A stretch of DNA of 20,404 nt from an uncultured Clostridia bacterium (GCA_934446135.1 CAKSDT010000021.1:1-20404), one strand, 5' to 3'. Positions 1 through 7,864 are shown, counted from the first letter of the stretch. The notes: a model not told the origin generated them from the letters alone. Numbers and translations: made by a program.

Positions 1-6
1 GACTTT

Positions 7-60
7 AAAGCGAACCCCGGGGACATGGTAAAATGTCCACGGGGGTATTTTACAAAGCGA
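7..60. repeat. GC-rich hairpin flanked by 7-bp direct repeats
   Basis: Positions 14-26 and 33-46 form an imperfect inverted repeat around the 6-nt loop GGTAAA. The inner six pairs (ACAT plus GG) are perfect, then there is one G/A mismatch, one pair, a one-base bulge and five outer pairs. The heptamer AAAGCGA occurs directly before it (7-13) and again at 54-60. A second, competing inverted repeat pairs GTAAAAT (28-34) with ATTTTAC (47-53). The stretch is much more GC-rich than its surroundings. It could be a small inserted palindromic element with a target duplication, one unit of an array running off the left edge, or the terminator of a gene left of the window. No second copy was noticed in the window. 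Confidence 0.35.
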
Positions 61-121
61 TAATTTTTTATATTCCGTAAATACTTACACCTATTTCAAC
101 AGTTTTATAAACAATCCCCCT

Positions 122-198
122 GCACCGTCCTATTCTGAAACTCCCTTTTAATTGAGAGTTTTGAATAATACAAATCTCCGAACGGTGCCCACTCACCG
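122..198 (-). ncRNA. Candidate structured RNA element (leader or small RNA), unidentified
   Basis: Read on the minus strand, 180-188 pairs with 122-130 (nine pairs, one G-U). Next comes a one-sided 12-nt bulge, five more pairs (TATTC with GAATA), a small internal loop, and an eight-pair hairpin (154-161 with 138-145, one G-U) closed by an 8-nt A/U-rich loop. In both outer and inner helices the only imperfect position is G-U on the minus strand but C-A on the plus strand, which favours minus-strand transcription. The 5' strand of the outer helix can instead pair with 194-198 (CGGTG/CACCG), so two folds exclude each other. I do not recognise a riboswitch family. No clear minus-strand promoter sits between it and the terminator at 228-269, which weakens the case. 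Confidence 0.3.
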
Positions 199-227
199 GC
201 TTTTCCCCTTTTTTTTACAGAAAAAAG

Positions 228-269
228 AAAAAATCCGATTAAACAGCCCACTGTTTAATCGGATTTTTT
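228..269. terminator. Bidirectional intrinsic terminator ending the proline operon
   Basis: A perfect 19-bp inverted repeat (228-246 with 251-269) surrounds a 4-nt loop. Its arms end in six A and six T residues, so a U-tract follows the stem in either direction. It begins two bases beyond the stop codon of the minus-strand aminotransferase gene and ends the eamA-proB-proA-proC-aminotransferase transcript. Read on the plus strand it could also stop transcripts from the left. Confidence 0.9.
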
Positions 270-271
270 AG

Positions 272-1465
272 TTATTTATCCATAATTTCTTTAAGAGCAG
301 AACCCAAAATTTCGATACCCTTTACAATCTTATCATCGTCCATAGTAGAGTAGTTAAGTCTGAACGCCGAACAGGGTTTTTCCATATCAACCATAAATGT
401 TGAACCGGGAACAAAAACCACATTTTTCTTTACGCATTCTTTGGCAATTTCCTGAGTATCGTAATCCCCGTTTAAATCGCACCAAATGAAAAGTCCGCCT
501 TTGGGCACTGTATATGAAACCTCTTTGGGGAAATATTTCTTTATTGCCTCGATCATAACTGAGCATTTATGTGCATAAAGTTTTCTTGAACTTTCGATGT
601 TTTTATCAAAATCGCACTTTGTTAAATATTCATAAGTCAAAAGTTGCGGGAGCATTGATGTATGAACATCCGAAACCTGTTTTGCAATAACCATTGCAGA
701 AATTATATCCTTATGAGCCAAAGTATAACCGACACGGAGACCGGGAGCAATTACTTTTGAGAACGAACCGCAGTAAACAACTATACCTTCAGTATCAATA
801 GATTTTATAGTCTTTTCTTTAATTCCGTCAAATGTAAGGTCGCCGTACGGATTATCCTCAATTATGATGATATTATTTTTAACCGCCAGATCATACACAA
901 GTTTTCTCTTTTCCTGCGACATTGTTTTTCCCGAAGGATTCTGGAAAGTCGGGATTAAATACATAAGTTTTACATTCTTATTTTCTTTGATTGCTTTTTC
1001 AAGTGCCTCTATATTAACTCCGTTATCTTCCAAAGGAACGCCTGCAAGATTTGCACCGTATGAACGGAAAGCGTTTAAAGCACCTATAAAACTCGGTTCT
1101 TCGACTATAACGGTATCTCCCTCATTTATTAAAACTTTGGTTAAAAGTTCTATTCCCTGCTGGCCTCCCGAAACAATTATAAGTTCATTATTTTCAAGAT
1201 TTATGTTTTCCTTTTCCGAAAGACGCTTTTTAACTGCATCGCGAAGCGGCATATATCCCTCGGTCACACCGTACTGCAGCGATAAAACCGGGTTTTCCCT
1301 CAAATACTTTTCTGCTATTTTTGCAAGTTCTTCGTTGGGAAAAGTATCAGGTGACGGATTCCCCCCCGCAAGAGAAATAACATTCGGATCACCGGCAAGT
1401 TTAAAAATTTCTCTTATTGCCGAACCTTTTACATTGCTCATTTTATCTGATTTTACAAGTTTCAT
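272..1465 (-). CDS. PLP-dependent class I/II aminotransferase (MocR/LysN-like fold, no HTH domain)
   Basis: A 397-residue fold-type I aminotransferase. The N-terminal motif ISLAGGNPSPDTFP (30-43) is typical of the 2-aminoadipate and broad-range aminotransferase group related to MocR effector domains. Visible cofactor residues are N176 in FQNPSG, D204 in IIEDNPYGD, and the Schiff-base lysine K237 in GSFSKVIAPGLRVGY. A conserved arginine near the C-terminus (SAFRLNYS) should bind the substrate carboxylate. There is no DNA-binding N-terminus, so it is an enzyme rather than a regulator. The ATG follows an AAGGTGAG ribosome site and lies 16 nt after proC. It is the last gene of the proline operon. 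The substrate cannot be read from sequence; a role in glutamate or 2-oxoglutarate supply, or transamination of an aliphatic or aromatic amino acid, is inference. Confidence 0.88.
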   Translation of the reverse strand: MKLVKSDKMSNVKGSAIREIFKLAGDPNVISLAGGNPSPDTFPNEELAKIAEKYLRENPVLSLQYGVTEGYMPLRDAVKKRLSEKENINLENNELIIVSGGQQGIELLTKVLINEGDTVIVEEPSFIGALNAFRSYGANLAGVPLEDNGVNIEALEKAIKENKNVKLMYLIPTFQNPSGKTMSQEKRKLVYDLAVKNNIIIIEDNPYGDLTFDGIKEKTIKSIDTEGIVVYCGSFSKVIAPGLRVGYTLAHKDIISAMVIAKQVSDVHTSMLPQLLTYEYLTKCDFDKNIESSRKLYAHKCSVMIEAIKKYFPKEVSYTVPKGGLFIWCDLNGDYDTQEIAKECVKKNVVFVPGSTFMVDMEKPCSAFRLNYSTMDDDKIVKGIEILGSALKEIMDK

Positions 1466-1481
1466 TTATACTCACCTTACC

Positions 1482-2288
1482 TTATTGTTTTCCAAGTTCT
1501 TTGGTCCTTTCATACGCTTTTACGACCGAATTCATAACTGTATTTCTGAAATTTCCTTTTTCAAGTGCGTGAACGCCTCTTATCGTGCTTCCTCCGGGGC
1601 TTGTTACATTGTCCTTTAAAACTGAGGGGGACAGTCCCGACTCATCAATGAGTTTTGCAGAACCTATAATTGTTTTGACTGCATACAAAAGTGCTTTTTC
1701 CTTTGACAGTCCGCACTCTACACCGCCGTCAGCAAGGCTTTCGGCAAACATATATAAAAATGCCGGACCGCAGCCTGAAATCGCACTTGCCGCATCAATC
1801 ATATTTTCCGGAATTTCGTCTGCCGCTCCTGAAAATTTCAATATGTCTTTAAAAAAGTTCATTTGTTCATCCGAAACCGCAGCATTTTTTGTAATAAGTG
1901 TAAGCCCCTCCCCGACAGATACCGGCGTATTTGGCATTATTCTTATTATCGGAAATTCTTTGCCTGCCATTTGCATTAAAGTTTCCGTCTTAACGCCTGC
2001 AGCCGGTGAAACCAAAACAACTTCATCAGATCTCTCGGACAAAGCGTCTTTTATCTCTTCCGTTACGGCTTTAAACATTTGGGGTTTTACACAAAGAAAA
2101 ATATAATTGCATATTCTTGCAATTTCGGTGTTGGTGGAAAAATTTGCACCGCTTTGCTCGCAAATTAAAGCACATTTTTCAGCCGTTCTGTTTGAAAGAT
2201 ATATGTCTTTGCAATCAACAACTTTAGAAACTGCAAGAAAAAGTGCCTTTCCCATATTTCCTGTTCCGATAAATCCTATTTTCCTCAT
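1482..2288 (-). CDS. proC: Pyrroline-5-carboxylate reductase
   Basis: This enzyme performs the last step of proline synthesis, reducing 1-pyrroline-5-carboxylate to proline with NAD(P)H in the cytoplasm. The protein has 268 residues, the usual length. It opens with the Rossmann dinucleotide-binding motif GFIGTGNMG (5-13). The C-terminal dimerisation and substrate domain shows the family signatures AISGCGPAFLYMFAE and TSPGGSTIRGVHALE. The start ATG abuts the proA stop (TAA followed directly by ATG). Its ribosome site AGGTGAG lies inside the end of proA, so the two are probably translationally coupled. It sits downstream of proB and proA, giving a full glutamate-to-proline pathway in one transcript. 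Confidence 0.96.
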   Translation of the reverse strand: MRKIGFIGTGNMGKALFLAVSKVVDCKDIYLSNRTAEKCALICEQSGANFSTNTEIARICNYIFLCVKPQMFKAVTEEIKDALSERSDEVVLVSPAAGVKTETLMQMAGKEFPIIRIMPNTPVSVGEGLTLITKNAAVSDEQMNFFKDILKFSGAADEIPENMIDAASAISGCGPAFLYMFAESLADGGVECGLSKEKALLYAVKTIIGSAKLIDESGLSPSVLKDNVTSPGGSTIRGVHALEKGNFRNTVMNSVVKAYERTKELGKQ

Positions 2289-3539
2289 TTATCTCACCTG
2301 ACCGTTTCCAAAAATAATATATTTATAAGAATTAAGTTCTTTAAGTCCCATAGGGCCTCTTGCGTGAAGTTTTTGCGTCGAAATTCCCATCTCGCAGCCA
2401 AGTCCGAACTCTCCGCCGTCAGTAAATCTTGTTGACGCATTAACATAAACCGCCGCACTGTCAACCATTGTTGTGAAAAGTTTTTTATCCTCATCGCTGT
2501 TTGTGATAATTGCCTCACTGTGACCTGTTGAATGTTCACTTATGTGCGAAATTGCTTCTTTGGTGTCCGAAACAATCTTAACTGCAAGAATATAGTCTAA
2601 AAACTCAGTATCAAAATCGTCTTTCTCGGCTTTTACTCCGTCAATTATTTTTATACTTTCTTCGCAAAGTCTGAGTTCAACTTTATTCTCTTCTCTGTTG
2701 TCAACAAGTCTTTTTTTGAGAAGGGGAAGAAACTGTTTCGCAATATCCCTGTTAACAAGCAAAACTTCTTCTGCATTACAAACAGACGGCCTGCTTGTTT
2801 TTGCATTTTCTATTATATCGAGTGCCATATCAAAATCCGCTGATTTATCGACATAAATATGGCAAATTCCCGTACCTGTCTGAATACAGGGAACTTTCGC
2901 ATTCTCGGTACAAGCCGAAATAAGTCCCTTTCCGCCTCTCGGAATTAAAAGGTCAATATAACCTACGCCTTCCATTAATTCTTTTGCACTCTGCCTTGAA
3001 GTGTCCTCAACCAGCTGAACAAGGTTTTCATCCAATCCGGATTTTTTTATTCCTTTTCTTAAAGCGTCCGTTATTGCTTTTGCCGAATTATAAGCGTCTT
3101 TTCCGCTTCTTAAAATGCAGGCATTTCCCGACTTTAAACAAAGTGCTGCCGCATCCGAAGTCACATTAGGTCTGCTTTCATAAATAATTGCAACAACGCC
3201 TAAAGGAACGGAAATCTTTTCAATTACAAGTCCGTTAGATCTTACAGTCTTATCAAGGACTTTTGATACAGGGTCGGGCAGTTTTGACACTTCCCTTATT
3301 CCGTCCGCCATATCTTTAATTCTTTTTTCATCAAGTTTCAGCCTGTCAATCATAACCTTGCTCAACTTGTCTTTTGCAATTTCGCAGTCTTTCTTATTTT
3401 CATTAAGTATCAGGTCTTTCTCCTGCTCAAGCAAATCCGCCATACTATTAAGCATTTCGTTTTTTTTCTCTTCCGAAACGCCCACAAGACCGTTTTTAAC
3501 TGCTTTGGCATTTTTCATTATTTCAAGTGTTGTAATCAA
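2289..3539 (-). CDS. proA: Glutamate-5-semialdehyde dehydrogenase (gamma-glutamyl phosphate reductase)
   Basis: This enzyme reduces gamma-glutamyl phosphate to glutamate 5-semialdehyde with NADPH, the second step of proline synthesis. The 416-residue length fits the family. Key motifs are YESRPNVTSDAAALCLKSGN (120-139), the glycine-rich LLIPRGGKGLI (197-207), TGTGICHIYVD (221-231), and the catalytic cysteine C254 in SRPSVCNAEEVL. The start appears to be TTG at 3539-3537, placed 8 nt after AAAGGAG. An in-frame ATG seven codons later lacks such spacing. The gene lies 19 nt after proB and directly before proC. ProB and ProA act in sequence on an unstable acyl phosphate, which fits their co-expression. 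Confidence 0.96.
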   Translation of the reverse strand: MITTLEIMKNAKAVKNGLVGVSEEKKNEMLNSMADLLEQEKDLILNENKKDCEIAKDKLSKVMIDRLKLDEKRIKDMADGIREVSKLPDPVSKVLDKTVRSNGLVIEKISVPLGVVAIIYESRPNVTSDAAALCLKSGNACILRSGKDAYNSAKAITDALRKGIKKSGLDENLVQLVEDTSRQSAKELMEGVGYIDLLIPRGGKGLISACTENAKVPCIQTGTGICHIYVDKSADFDMALDIIENAKTSRPSVCNAEEVLLVNRDIAKQFLPLLKKRLVDNREENKVELRLCEESIKIIDGVKAEKDDFDTEFLDYILAVKIVSDTKEAISHISEHSTGHSEAIITNSDEDKKLFTTMVDSAAVYVNASTRFTDGGEFGLGCEMGISTQKLHARGPMGLKELNSYKYIIFGNGQVR

Positions 3540-3558
3540 TTAAAAGACTCCTTTCACA

Positions 3559-4326
3559 TCATTTTTTAGGCAAAAATCTAGTACCCACATCAAGTCCTTC
3601 AAAAATATCGTAAAGACATTCGGGACTTTCTCCGTTTGCAATTACCATTTCAACACCGGAATTTACGCATATTTCGGCTGCTTTCAGTTTTGTAATCATT
3701 CCGCCCGTTCCGAGTTTCGTACCCGTTCCGCCGCCAAGCGACTTTATTTCATCGGTAAGATTTTCAACTTTGTGAATCAGTTCAGCGTCAGAAAATCTAT
3801 GCGGGTCTTTGTCAAAAAGCCCGTCAATATCAGATAAAATAACCAAAAGGTCGGCATTAACGGCTTTTGCCGTAACAGCACCTAAAGTATCATTATCGCC
3901 TATAACGATTTCTTCTGTCGCAACCGTATCATTTTCGTTTATTATAGGAAGTGCCCCAAGCTGCAAAAGACGGAAAAGCGTATTTTGAATATTTTTTCTG
4001 TGTTCTTCGTTATCTATATCGCCGCCTGTTAAAAGTATCTGTGCAACAGTATGCCTATATTCCGAAAAAAGTTTGTCATATGTATACATAAGTTCGCACT
4101 GGCCTACTGCTGCTGCCGCCTGCTTTGTGGGCACATCTGACGGTCTTTCGGTTATCATAAGTTTTCCGAGCCCCATTCCTATTGCACCCGAAGAAACAAG
4201 AATTATCTCATTTCCCTCATTTTTCAAGTCACTTAATGTTTTGCAAAGTTTTTCAACCCGTCTTATATTAATTCGACCCGTTTTATGTGCAAGAGTTGAA
4301 GTCCCCACTTTTATTACCGCACGCAT
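3559..4326 (-). CDS. proB: Glutamate 5-kinase, PUA-less form
   Basis: This enzyme phosphorylates glutamate with ATP to gamma-glutamyl phosphate, the committed and usually proline-inhibited step. The amino-acid-kinase fold is complete: VIKVGTSTLAH near the N-terminus, LVSSGAIGMG, INENDTVATEE, IGDNDTLGA, LLVILSDIDGLFDKDP, and GTGGMITKLKAA. The protein is only 255 residues, whereas many bacterial ProB proteins run to about 370 with a C-terminal PUA domain. Here it stops right after the kinase domain and the next gene follows with a proper ribosome site, so this is a natural short form rather than a truncation. The ATG follows GGAGGAATAAAG, which contains the stop codon of the transporter gene. 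Confidence 0.95.
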   Translation of the reverse strand: MRAVIKVGTSTLAHKTGRINIRRVEKLCKTLSDLKNEGNEIILVSSGAIGMGLGKLMITERPSDVPTKQAAAAVGQCELMYTYDKLFSEYRHTVAQILLTGGDIDNEEHRKNIQNTLFRLLQLGALPIINENDTVATEEIVIGDNDTLGAVTAKAVNADLLVILSDIDGLFDKDPHRFSDAELIHKVENLTDEIKSLGGGTGTKLGTGGMITKLKAAEICVNSGVEMVIANGESPECLYDIFEGLDVGTRFLPKK

Positions 4327-4328
4327 CT

Positions 4329-5237
4329 TTATTCCTCCGCCCCAAGTTTTGTTTTAAATTTCTGAACGCCCCAAACACCTATTATTATCATAAATGAGGC
4401 AATCACGCTTATCACGGTTACCGGCTCACCGATAAACACCGACCCGGCAAAAACCGAAACAACGGTTGTTACATTTGAAAATGATGTCGATTTTGCAACG
4501 GGAAGATATGTATTCGTATAGTTTAAAAGCATAAATGCAACAACTGATGAAAGTATACTTAAAAAAAGTGTTGCTCCCAAAAATTCCATATGAGTGAACG
4601 GAACCAGAATTTCCGCAGGATTATCTATATTTTCGATGAGTGCAATTATAAGATATACCGCACTTCCAACCAAAAACATTCCATATGTTCTCTCAAACGG
4701 CGTAAACTCCTCAGATATGCCTCTGCTTGTTATATTATATAAAACTGCGGTAAGACCCGCTCCCGACAAAAGAAGTATTCCGGAAAGCGTTACAATTCCC
4801 TGTCTGTTTCCCTGAAGTGCCATAATAATTACGCCGGAAACCGACAGAATACTGAACACAACCTGCAAAAAAGACGGATACTCTTTGAGCATAAATATTG
4901 CAAACACAAGTGAAACAACCGGAACAAGTGCAATCATAACAGAAGAAAATGTTGAGTTTGTGAGTTTTATTCCGTAACTCTCAAAAATAAAATACAGAGT
5001 CGGCTGAAAAAGTCCCAAAAGGAAAACTTTCCAAACTTTTTTACCCTTAAAATTGACTTTAACTTTCCCCGTTAAAAGAACAATATTTAATGCAATAAAT
5101 GCAAGAACAAGCCTGTCTGCAAGCTGAACAACCGGAGATGCAAATTCCAAAGCAATTTTTGAAAACATAAAACTGAAACCGAATATAGTCTGGCTTATAA
5201 TTGCCGAAATTGTTGCCGTAACTGTTTTGTTTCTCAT
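4329..5237 (-). CDS. EamA/DMT-family membrane transporter
   Basis: A 302-residue integral membrane protein with about ten hydrophobic helices arranged as two EamA repeats. The second repeat begins near residue 150 (IVTLSGILLLSGAGL). The pattern, including an inner-helix segment SSVVAFMLLNYTNTYLPV, is that of drug/metabolite transporters of the RhaT/YdcZ/EamA type. Many family members export amino acids or other small metabolites. It is the first gene of the proline operon, with the promoter just upstream and only 2 nt to proB. Co-transcription makes proline, a proline precursor or a related amino acid a plausible substrate, but this is inference. The start ATG is preceded by AAGGACGG. No leader long enough for a riboswitch is present. 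Confidence 0.88.
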   Translation of the reverse strand: MRNKTVTATISAIISQTIFGFSFMFSKIALEFASPVVQLADRLVLAFIALNIVLLTGKVKVNFKGKKVWKVFLLGLFQPTLYFIFESYGIKLTNSTFSSVMIALVPVVSLVFAIFMLKEYPSFLQVVFSILSVSGVIIMALQGNRQGIVTLSGILLLSGAGLTAVLYNITSRGISEEFTPFERTYGMFLVGSAVYLIIALIENIDNPAEILVPFTHMEFLGATLFLSILSSVVAFMLLNYTNTYLPVAKSTSFSNVTTVVSVFAGSVFIGEPVTVISVIASFMIIIGVWGVQKFKTKLGAEE

Positions 5238-5266
5238 ACTTTCCGTCCTTTTTTATATAATAGTTT

Positions 5267-5295
5267 ATTTTACCACATTTCTTTTTATTTTTCAA
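5267..5295 (-). promoter_or_regulatory. Sigma-A promoter of the eamA-proBAC-aminotransferase operon
   Basis: On the minus strand a -35 box TTGAAA (5290-5295) is separated by 17 bp from a -10 box TAAAAT (5267-5272), with TG one base before the -10 (extended -10). The expected start is about 22 nt before the transporter ATG. This leaves no room for a T-box or other leader, unlike the T-box-controlled proline genes known in some bacilli. Confidence 0.8.
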
Positions 5296-5296
5296 C

Positions 5297-5322
5297 AAAA
5301 AAAATCACCCCGAATTTCGGGG
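5297..5322 (-). terminator. Intrinsic terminator after the MATE gene
   Basis: The inverted repeat CCCCGA/TCGGGG (5308-5322, loop of three) is followed on the minus strand by eight T residues (complement of 5297-5304). It lies 10 nt after the MATE stop codon. The first two A residues of its U-tract template abut the -35 box of the proline operon, so the two units are packed without a gap. Confidence 0.85.
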
Positions 5323-5332
5323 CAATTTAATT

Positions 5333-6694
5333 TTAGGCTTTCATATCCTCCTCAACCCTTTTCATTGTTTTTTTGAGGAAGATAATACTAAGCGTAAGTG
5401 AAACAGTTTCTGCGATTAAAAATGAGTACCAGACATTTGAAAGCACTCCGGTTTTTGAAAGAATGTATGCCGACGGAAGCAAAACCACCAACTGACGGCA
5501 GACAGAAACTATAAGACTGTGAACAGGATTTCCTATTGCCTGGCAAACTGAACCCGCTATTATACATATTCCGGCCAAAAGGTAATGAAAACCTATTATT
5601 CTGAGTGCCGGAACGCCTATTTCAAGCATTGCCTGTGACGGACTGAAAAGTCCCAAAAGAACATCGGGCATCAATTCATATGCCAAAAATCCCGCAAACA
5701 TAATTAAAACCGCCGTAATCATTGCATACTTTATTGTCTTTTTAACTCTTTCTTCATTTTTTGCACCGTAATTATAAGAAATTATGGGAACCATACCGTT
5801 GTTTAAACCAAATACCGGCATAAATACGAAACTCTGAAGTTTGAAATATGCACCGAAAACCGCTGTTGCAGTTGTTGTGAAACCTATAAGAATTCTATTC
5901 ATTCCGTAGGTCATAACAGAACTTATAGACTGCATAACAATTGACGGAAAACCGATTTTATAGATTTCTCCGGCAACTTCTTTATTAAACCTTATATATT
6001 TTTTCCTTATTTTTATTTCCGGATTTTTGTAATGGTTCATTAAAAATGCCGCTATTGCCGCAAGAATCTGTCCCATAACGGTTGCAATTGCCGCACCTTT
6101 AACACCGAGTTTCGGAGCACCCAAAAGTCCGAAAATCAAGATAGGGTCCATTATGATATTTGTAACCGCACCTATTATCTGCGTAATCATTGAAAGATGA
6201 GTCTTACCCGTTGAAAGAAGCATTCTTTCGAACAAAAACTGTCCAAAAATGCCAAACGAGAAACAAAGACAAACTCTCGTATAATCTGTGCCGTCCTTTA
6301 CTATGCTCAAGACATTCGTCTGAGATTTAAAAAACATTTCAGAAAAAAACAATCCGATTATAAAAAACAAAAGGTAGGTAAGCCCAAAAAGAACCACGCT
6401 TACACTTGCGGTTTTGGTAACTTTATCATGCTTTCTTGCACCGAGATACTGCGACAAAAGTGCATTCATACCGATTGATGTACCTGCCGCAAAGGCTATC
6501 ATTAAATTCTGAAGCGGAAATGCCAAAGACACTGCATTTAATGCGTCCTCGCTTATTTTTGCAACAAATACGCTGTCAACAACATTGTAAAATGCCTGAA
6601 CAAGCATTGAAATCATCATCGGAACCGCCATACCCATAAGCAGGGGTCCTACATTTTTTGTTCCCATCTTATTTTCTTTTGTATTTTCTTCCAA
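5333..6694 (-). CDS. MATE-family multidrug/metabolite efflux transporter
   Basis: A 453-residue polytopic membrane protein with about twelve predicted helices in two related halves. The first opens with PLLMGMAVPMMISMLVQAFYN and DSVFVAKISEDALNAVSLAFP segments. A further characteristic motif is GLNNGMVPIISYNYGAKNEERV in the second half. Such transporters exchange cationic drugs or metabolites for sodium or protons. The likely start is TTG (6694-6692), 7 nt after GGAGGA; the next in-frame ATG nine codons later is less well placed. It lies 68 nt downstream of the oxidoreductase gene, with only a weak hairpin between, so the two are probably co-transcribed. The substrate is not predictable. Confidence 0.93.
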   Translation of the reverse strand: MEENTKENKMGTKNVGPLLMGMAVPMMISMLVQAFYNVVDSVFVAKISEDALNAVSLAFPLQNLMIAFAAGTSIGMNALLSQYLGARKHDKVTKTASVSVVLFGLTYLLFFIIGLFFSEMFFKSQTNVLSIVKDGTDYTRVCLCFSFGIFGQFLFERMLLSTGKTHLSMITQIIGAVTNIIMDPILIFGLLGAPKLGVKGAAIATVMGQILAAIAAFLMNHYKNPEIKIRKKYIRFNKEVAGEIYKIGFPSIVMQSISSVMTYGMNRILIGFTTTATAVFGAYFKLQSFVFMPVFGLNNGMVPIISYNYGAKNEERVKKTIKYAMITAVLIMFAGFLAYELMPDVLLGLFSPSQAMLEIGVPALRIIGFHYLLAGICIIAGSVCQAIGNPVHSLIVSVCRQLVVLLPSAYILSKTGVLSNVWYSFLIAETVSLTLSIIFLKKTMKRVEEDMKA

Positions 6695-6716
6695 ATAATC
6701 TCCTCCAATGTTTTAC

Positions 6717-6749
6717 AAAATCGGCGGCGGAATGAAACTCATTCCGCCG
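6717..6749 (-). terminator. Weak intergenic terminator or processing hairpin between oxidoreductase and MATE genes
   Basis: A perfect 11-bp GC-rich stem (6725-6735 with 6739-6749, loop AAC) is followed on the minus strand by CCG, A and only four T residues. The stem is strong but the U-tract is poor and displaced. It would give partial termination or protect an upstream 3' end, lowering MATE expression relative to the upstream gene. Confidence 0.5.
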
Positions 6750-6762
6750 TCTGAATTAAACT

Positions 6763-7821
6763 TTATTTTGTGTATTTATCTTCAAAAGGTATTACCTGCT
6801 TTTCATCAACCGATTTGAAACAAGCCTCAATAACCTTAAGAACCCTCATCATTTGAGTATGTGTAACAATCTGCTCTTCTTTTCCCTCAATCGCTCTGCA
6901 GAAGTTTCTGTAGTAATCGTGAACATCCGATTTAGGAATAGGGATTTCATAAGTATCTGTTGTTATTTCATCTCTCGGTGCCATAGTCTTTGTTAAACCC
7001 GCTGCAGTCTGAACAGGAAGAACATCGTTTTCGTGCCATGCTTTGCATTTAACAACCTTGCACGGAAGTGTCCAGTCCTCAATAAGTGCAGTGCCTTTTT
7101 TGGCTCTGAGATAAAATCTCGGCATAGCAATAAAATTATATGTTCCGAGTTCAACATAAGCCGTTGCACCGTTTTCAAATGTAAGATTAAGTTTAAATCC
7201 GTCGTCAACTTCTTTATTTGTTATATGGTCAAAAGTGCAGTAAACCGATGTAACTTTCTCAGGGAAAATCTGAAGTATCTGGTCAATCAAATGAATACCC
7301 CAGTCATAAAGCATACCGCCGCCGTATTTTTTAATTCCTCTCCAATCGCTCGGAATTCCGCGGCTGCCGTGAACCCTTGACTCGATATTGATAAACTCGC
7401 CGAGTTCACCTGTTTCCCTTAAATGTTTCATTGCAAGAAAATCTACATCCCATCTTCTGTTTTGATGAACAGTAAAGAGTTTTCCCGCTTCTTTTGACGC
7501 CTCGATCATTCTTTCAAGGCTTTCTACAGAAAGTGTTACAGGCTTTTCGGAAATAACATTTTTTCCTGCCTTTAACGCTTTTATTACTATTTCTTCATGA
7601 ACATCGTTAGGCGTTGCAACCGTTACAAGGTCAACGCTTTCGTCAGAGAGAACTTCTTCAAGCGAAGAATAAGCCTTAATGCCGTTTTCTTCTGCCGCTT
7701 TTCTTCTTTCTTCTTTAATGTCATATATGCCGGCAAGATTTACAACATCGCTTTTAAGAGCATGTCTTGTATGCCAGCCGCCCATTCCGCCGTATCCTAT
7801 TACACACAAATTATGTTTCAT
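6763..7821 (-). CDS. Gfo/Idh/MocA-family NAD(P)-dependent oxidoreductase
   Basis: A 352-residue two-domain dehydrogenase. The N-terminal Rossmann domain starts with VIGYGGMGGWH (7-17). The family signature SEKPVTLS follows, with the catalytic-site lysine K93. The C-terminal sheet domain has GGGMLYDWGIHLIDQIL, with D173 and H177 at the usual substrate-site positions. Relatives oxidise or reduce sugars, inositols and sugar derivatives in the cytoplasm; the substrate here is unknown. A GAGGTG ribosome site precedes the ATG, and a consensus promoter is found upstream. No sugar transporter or kinase is next to it, so context does not narrow the pathway. The MATE gene follows on the same strand. 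Confidence 0.93.
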   Translation of the reverse strand: MKHNLCVIGYGGMGGWHTRHALKSDVVNLAGIYDIKEERRKAAEENGIKAYSSLEEVLSDESVDLVTVATPNDVHEEIVIKALKAGKNVISEKPVTLSVESLERMIEASKEAGKLFTVHQNRRWDVDFLAMKHLRETGELGEFINIESRVHGSRGIPSDWRGIKKYGGGMLYDWGIHLIDQILQIFPEKVTSVYCTFDHITNKEVDDGFKLNLTFENGATAYVELGTYNFIAMPRFYLRAKKGTALIEDWTLPCKVVKCKAWHENDVLPVQTAAGLTKTMAPRDEITTDTYEIPIPKSDVHDYYRNFCRAIEGKEEQIVTHTQMMRVLKVIEACFKSVDEKQVIPFEDKYTK

Positions 7822-7843
7822 ACTAAGTCACCTCAAAAATACC

Positions 7844-7864
7844 GGTTTTCCGCTTATGAAAACC
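7844..7864 (-). other. Leader hairpin of the oxidoreductase mRNA
   Basis: GGTTTTC and GAAAACC pair (7 bp, 7-nt loop) within the roughly 58-nt leader. On the minus strand GGTA and five T residues follow, before the ribosome site. It could act as a weak attenuator or stabilise the mRNA, or be chance; the stem is AT-rich. Confidence 0.3.

Noticed and set aside
180..200. T-box antiterminator sequence (GGCACCG) on the minus strand
   Set aside because: The conserved GGTGGNACCGCG context and its partner are absent, and no proline or tRNA-synthetase gene follows within the window.
864..1619. Plus-strand open frame of 251 codons opposite the aminotransferase and proC
   Set aside because: No ribosome site or family similarity; it is the antisense of well-supported genes with strong motifs.
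1585..2106. Plus-strand open frame of 173 codons opposite proC
   Set aside because: Antisense shadow of proC; low-complexity serine-rich product without motifs.
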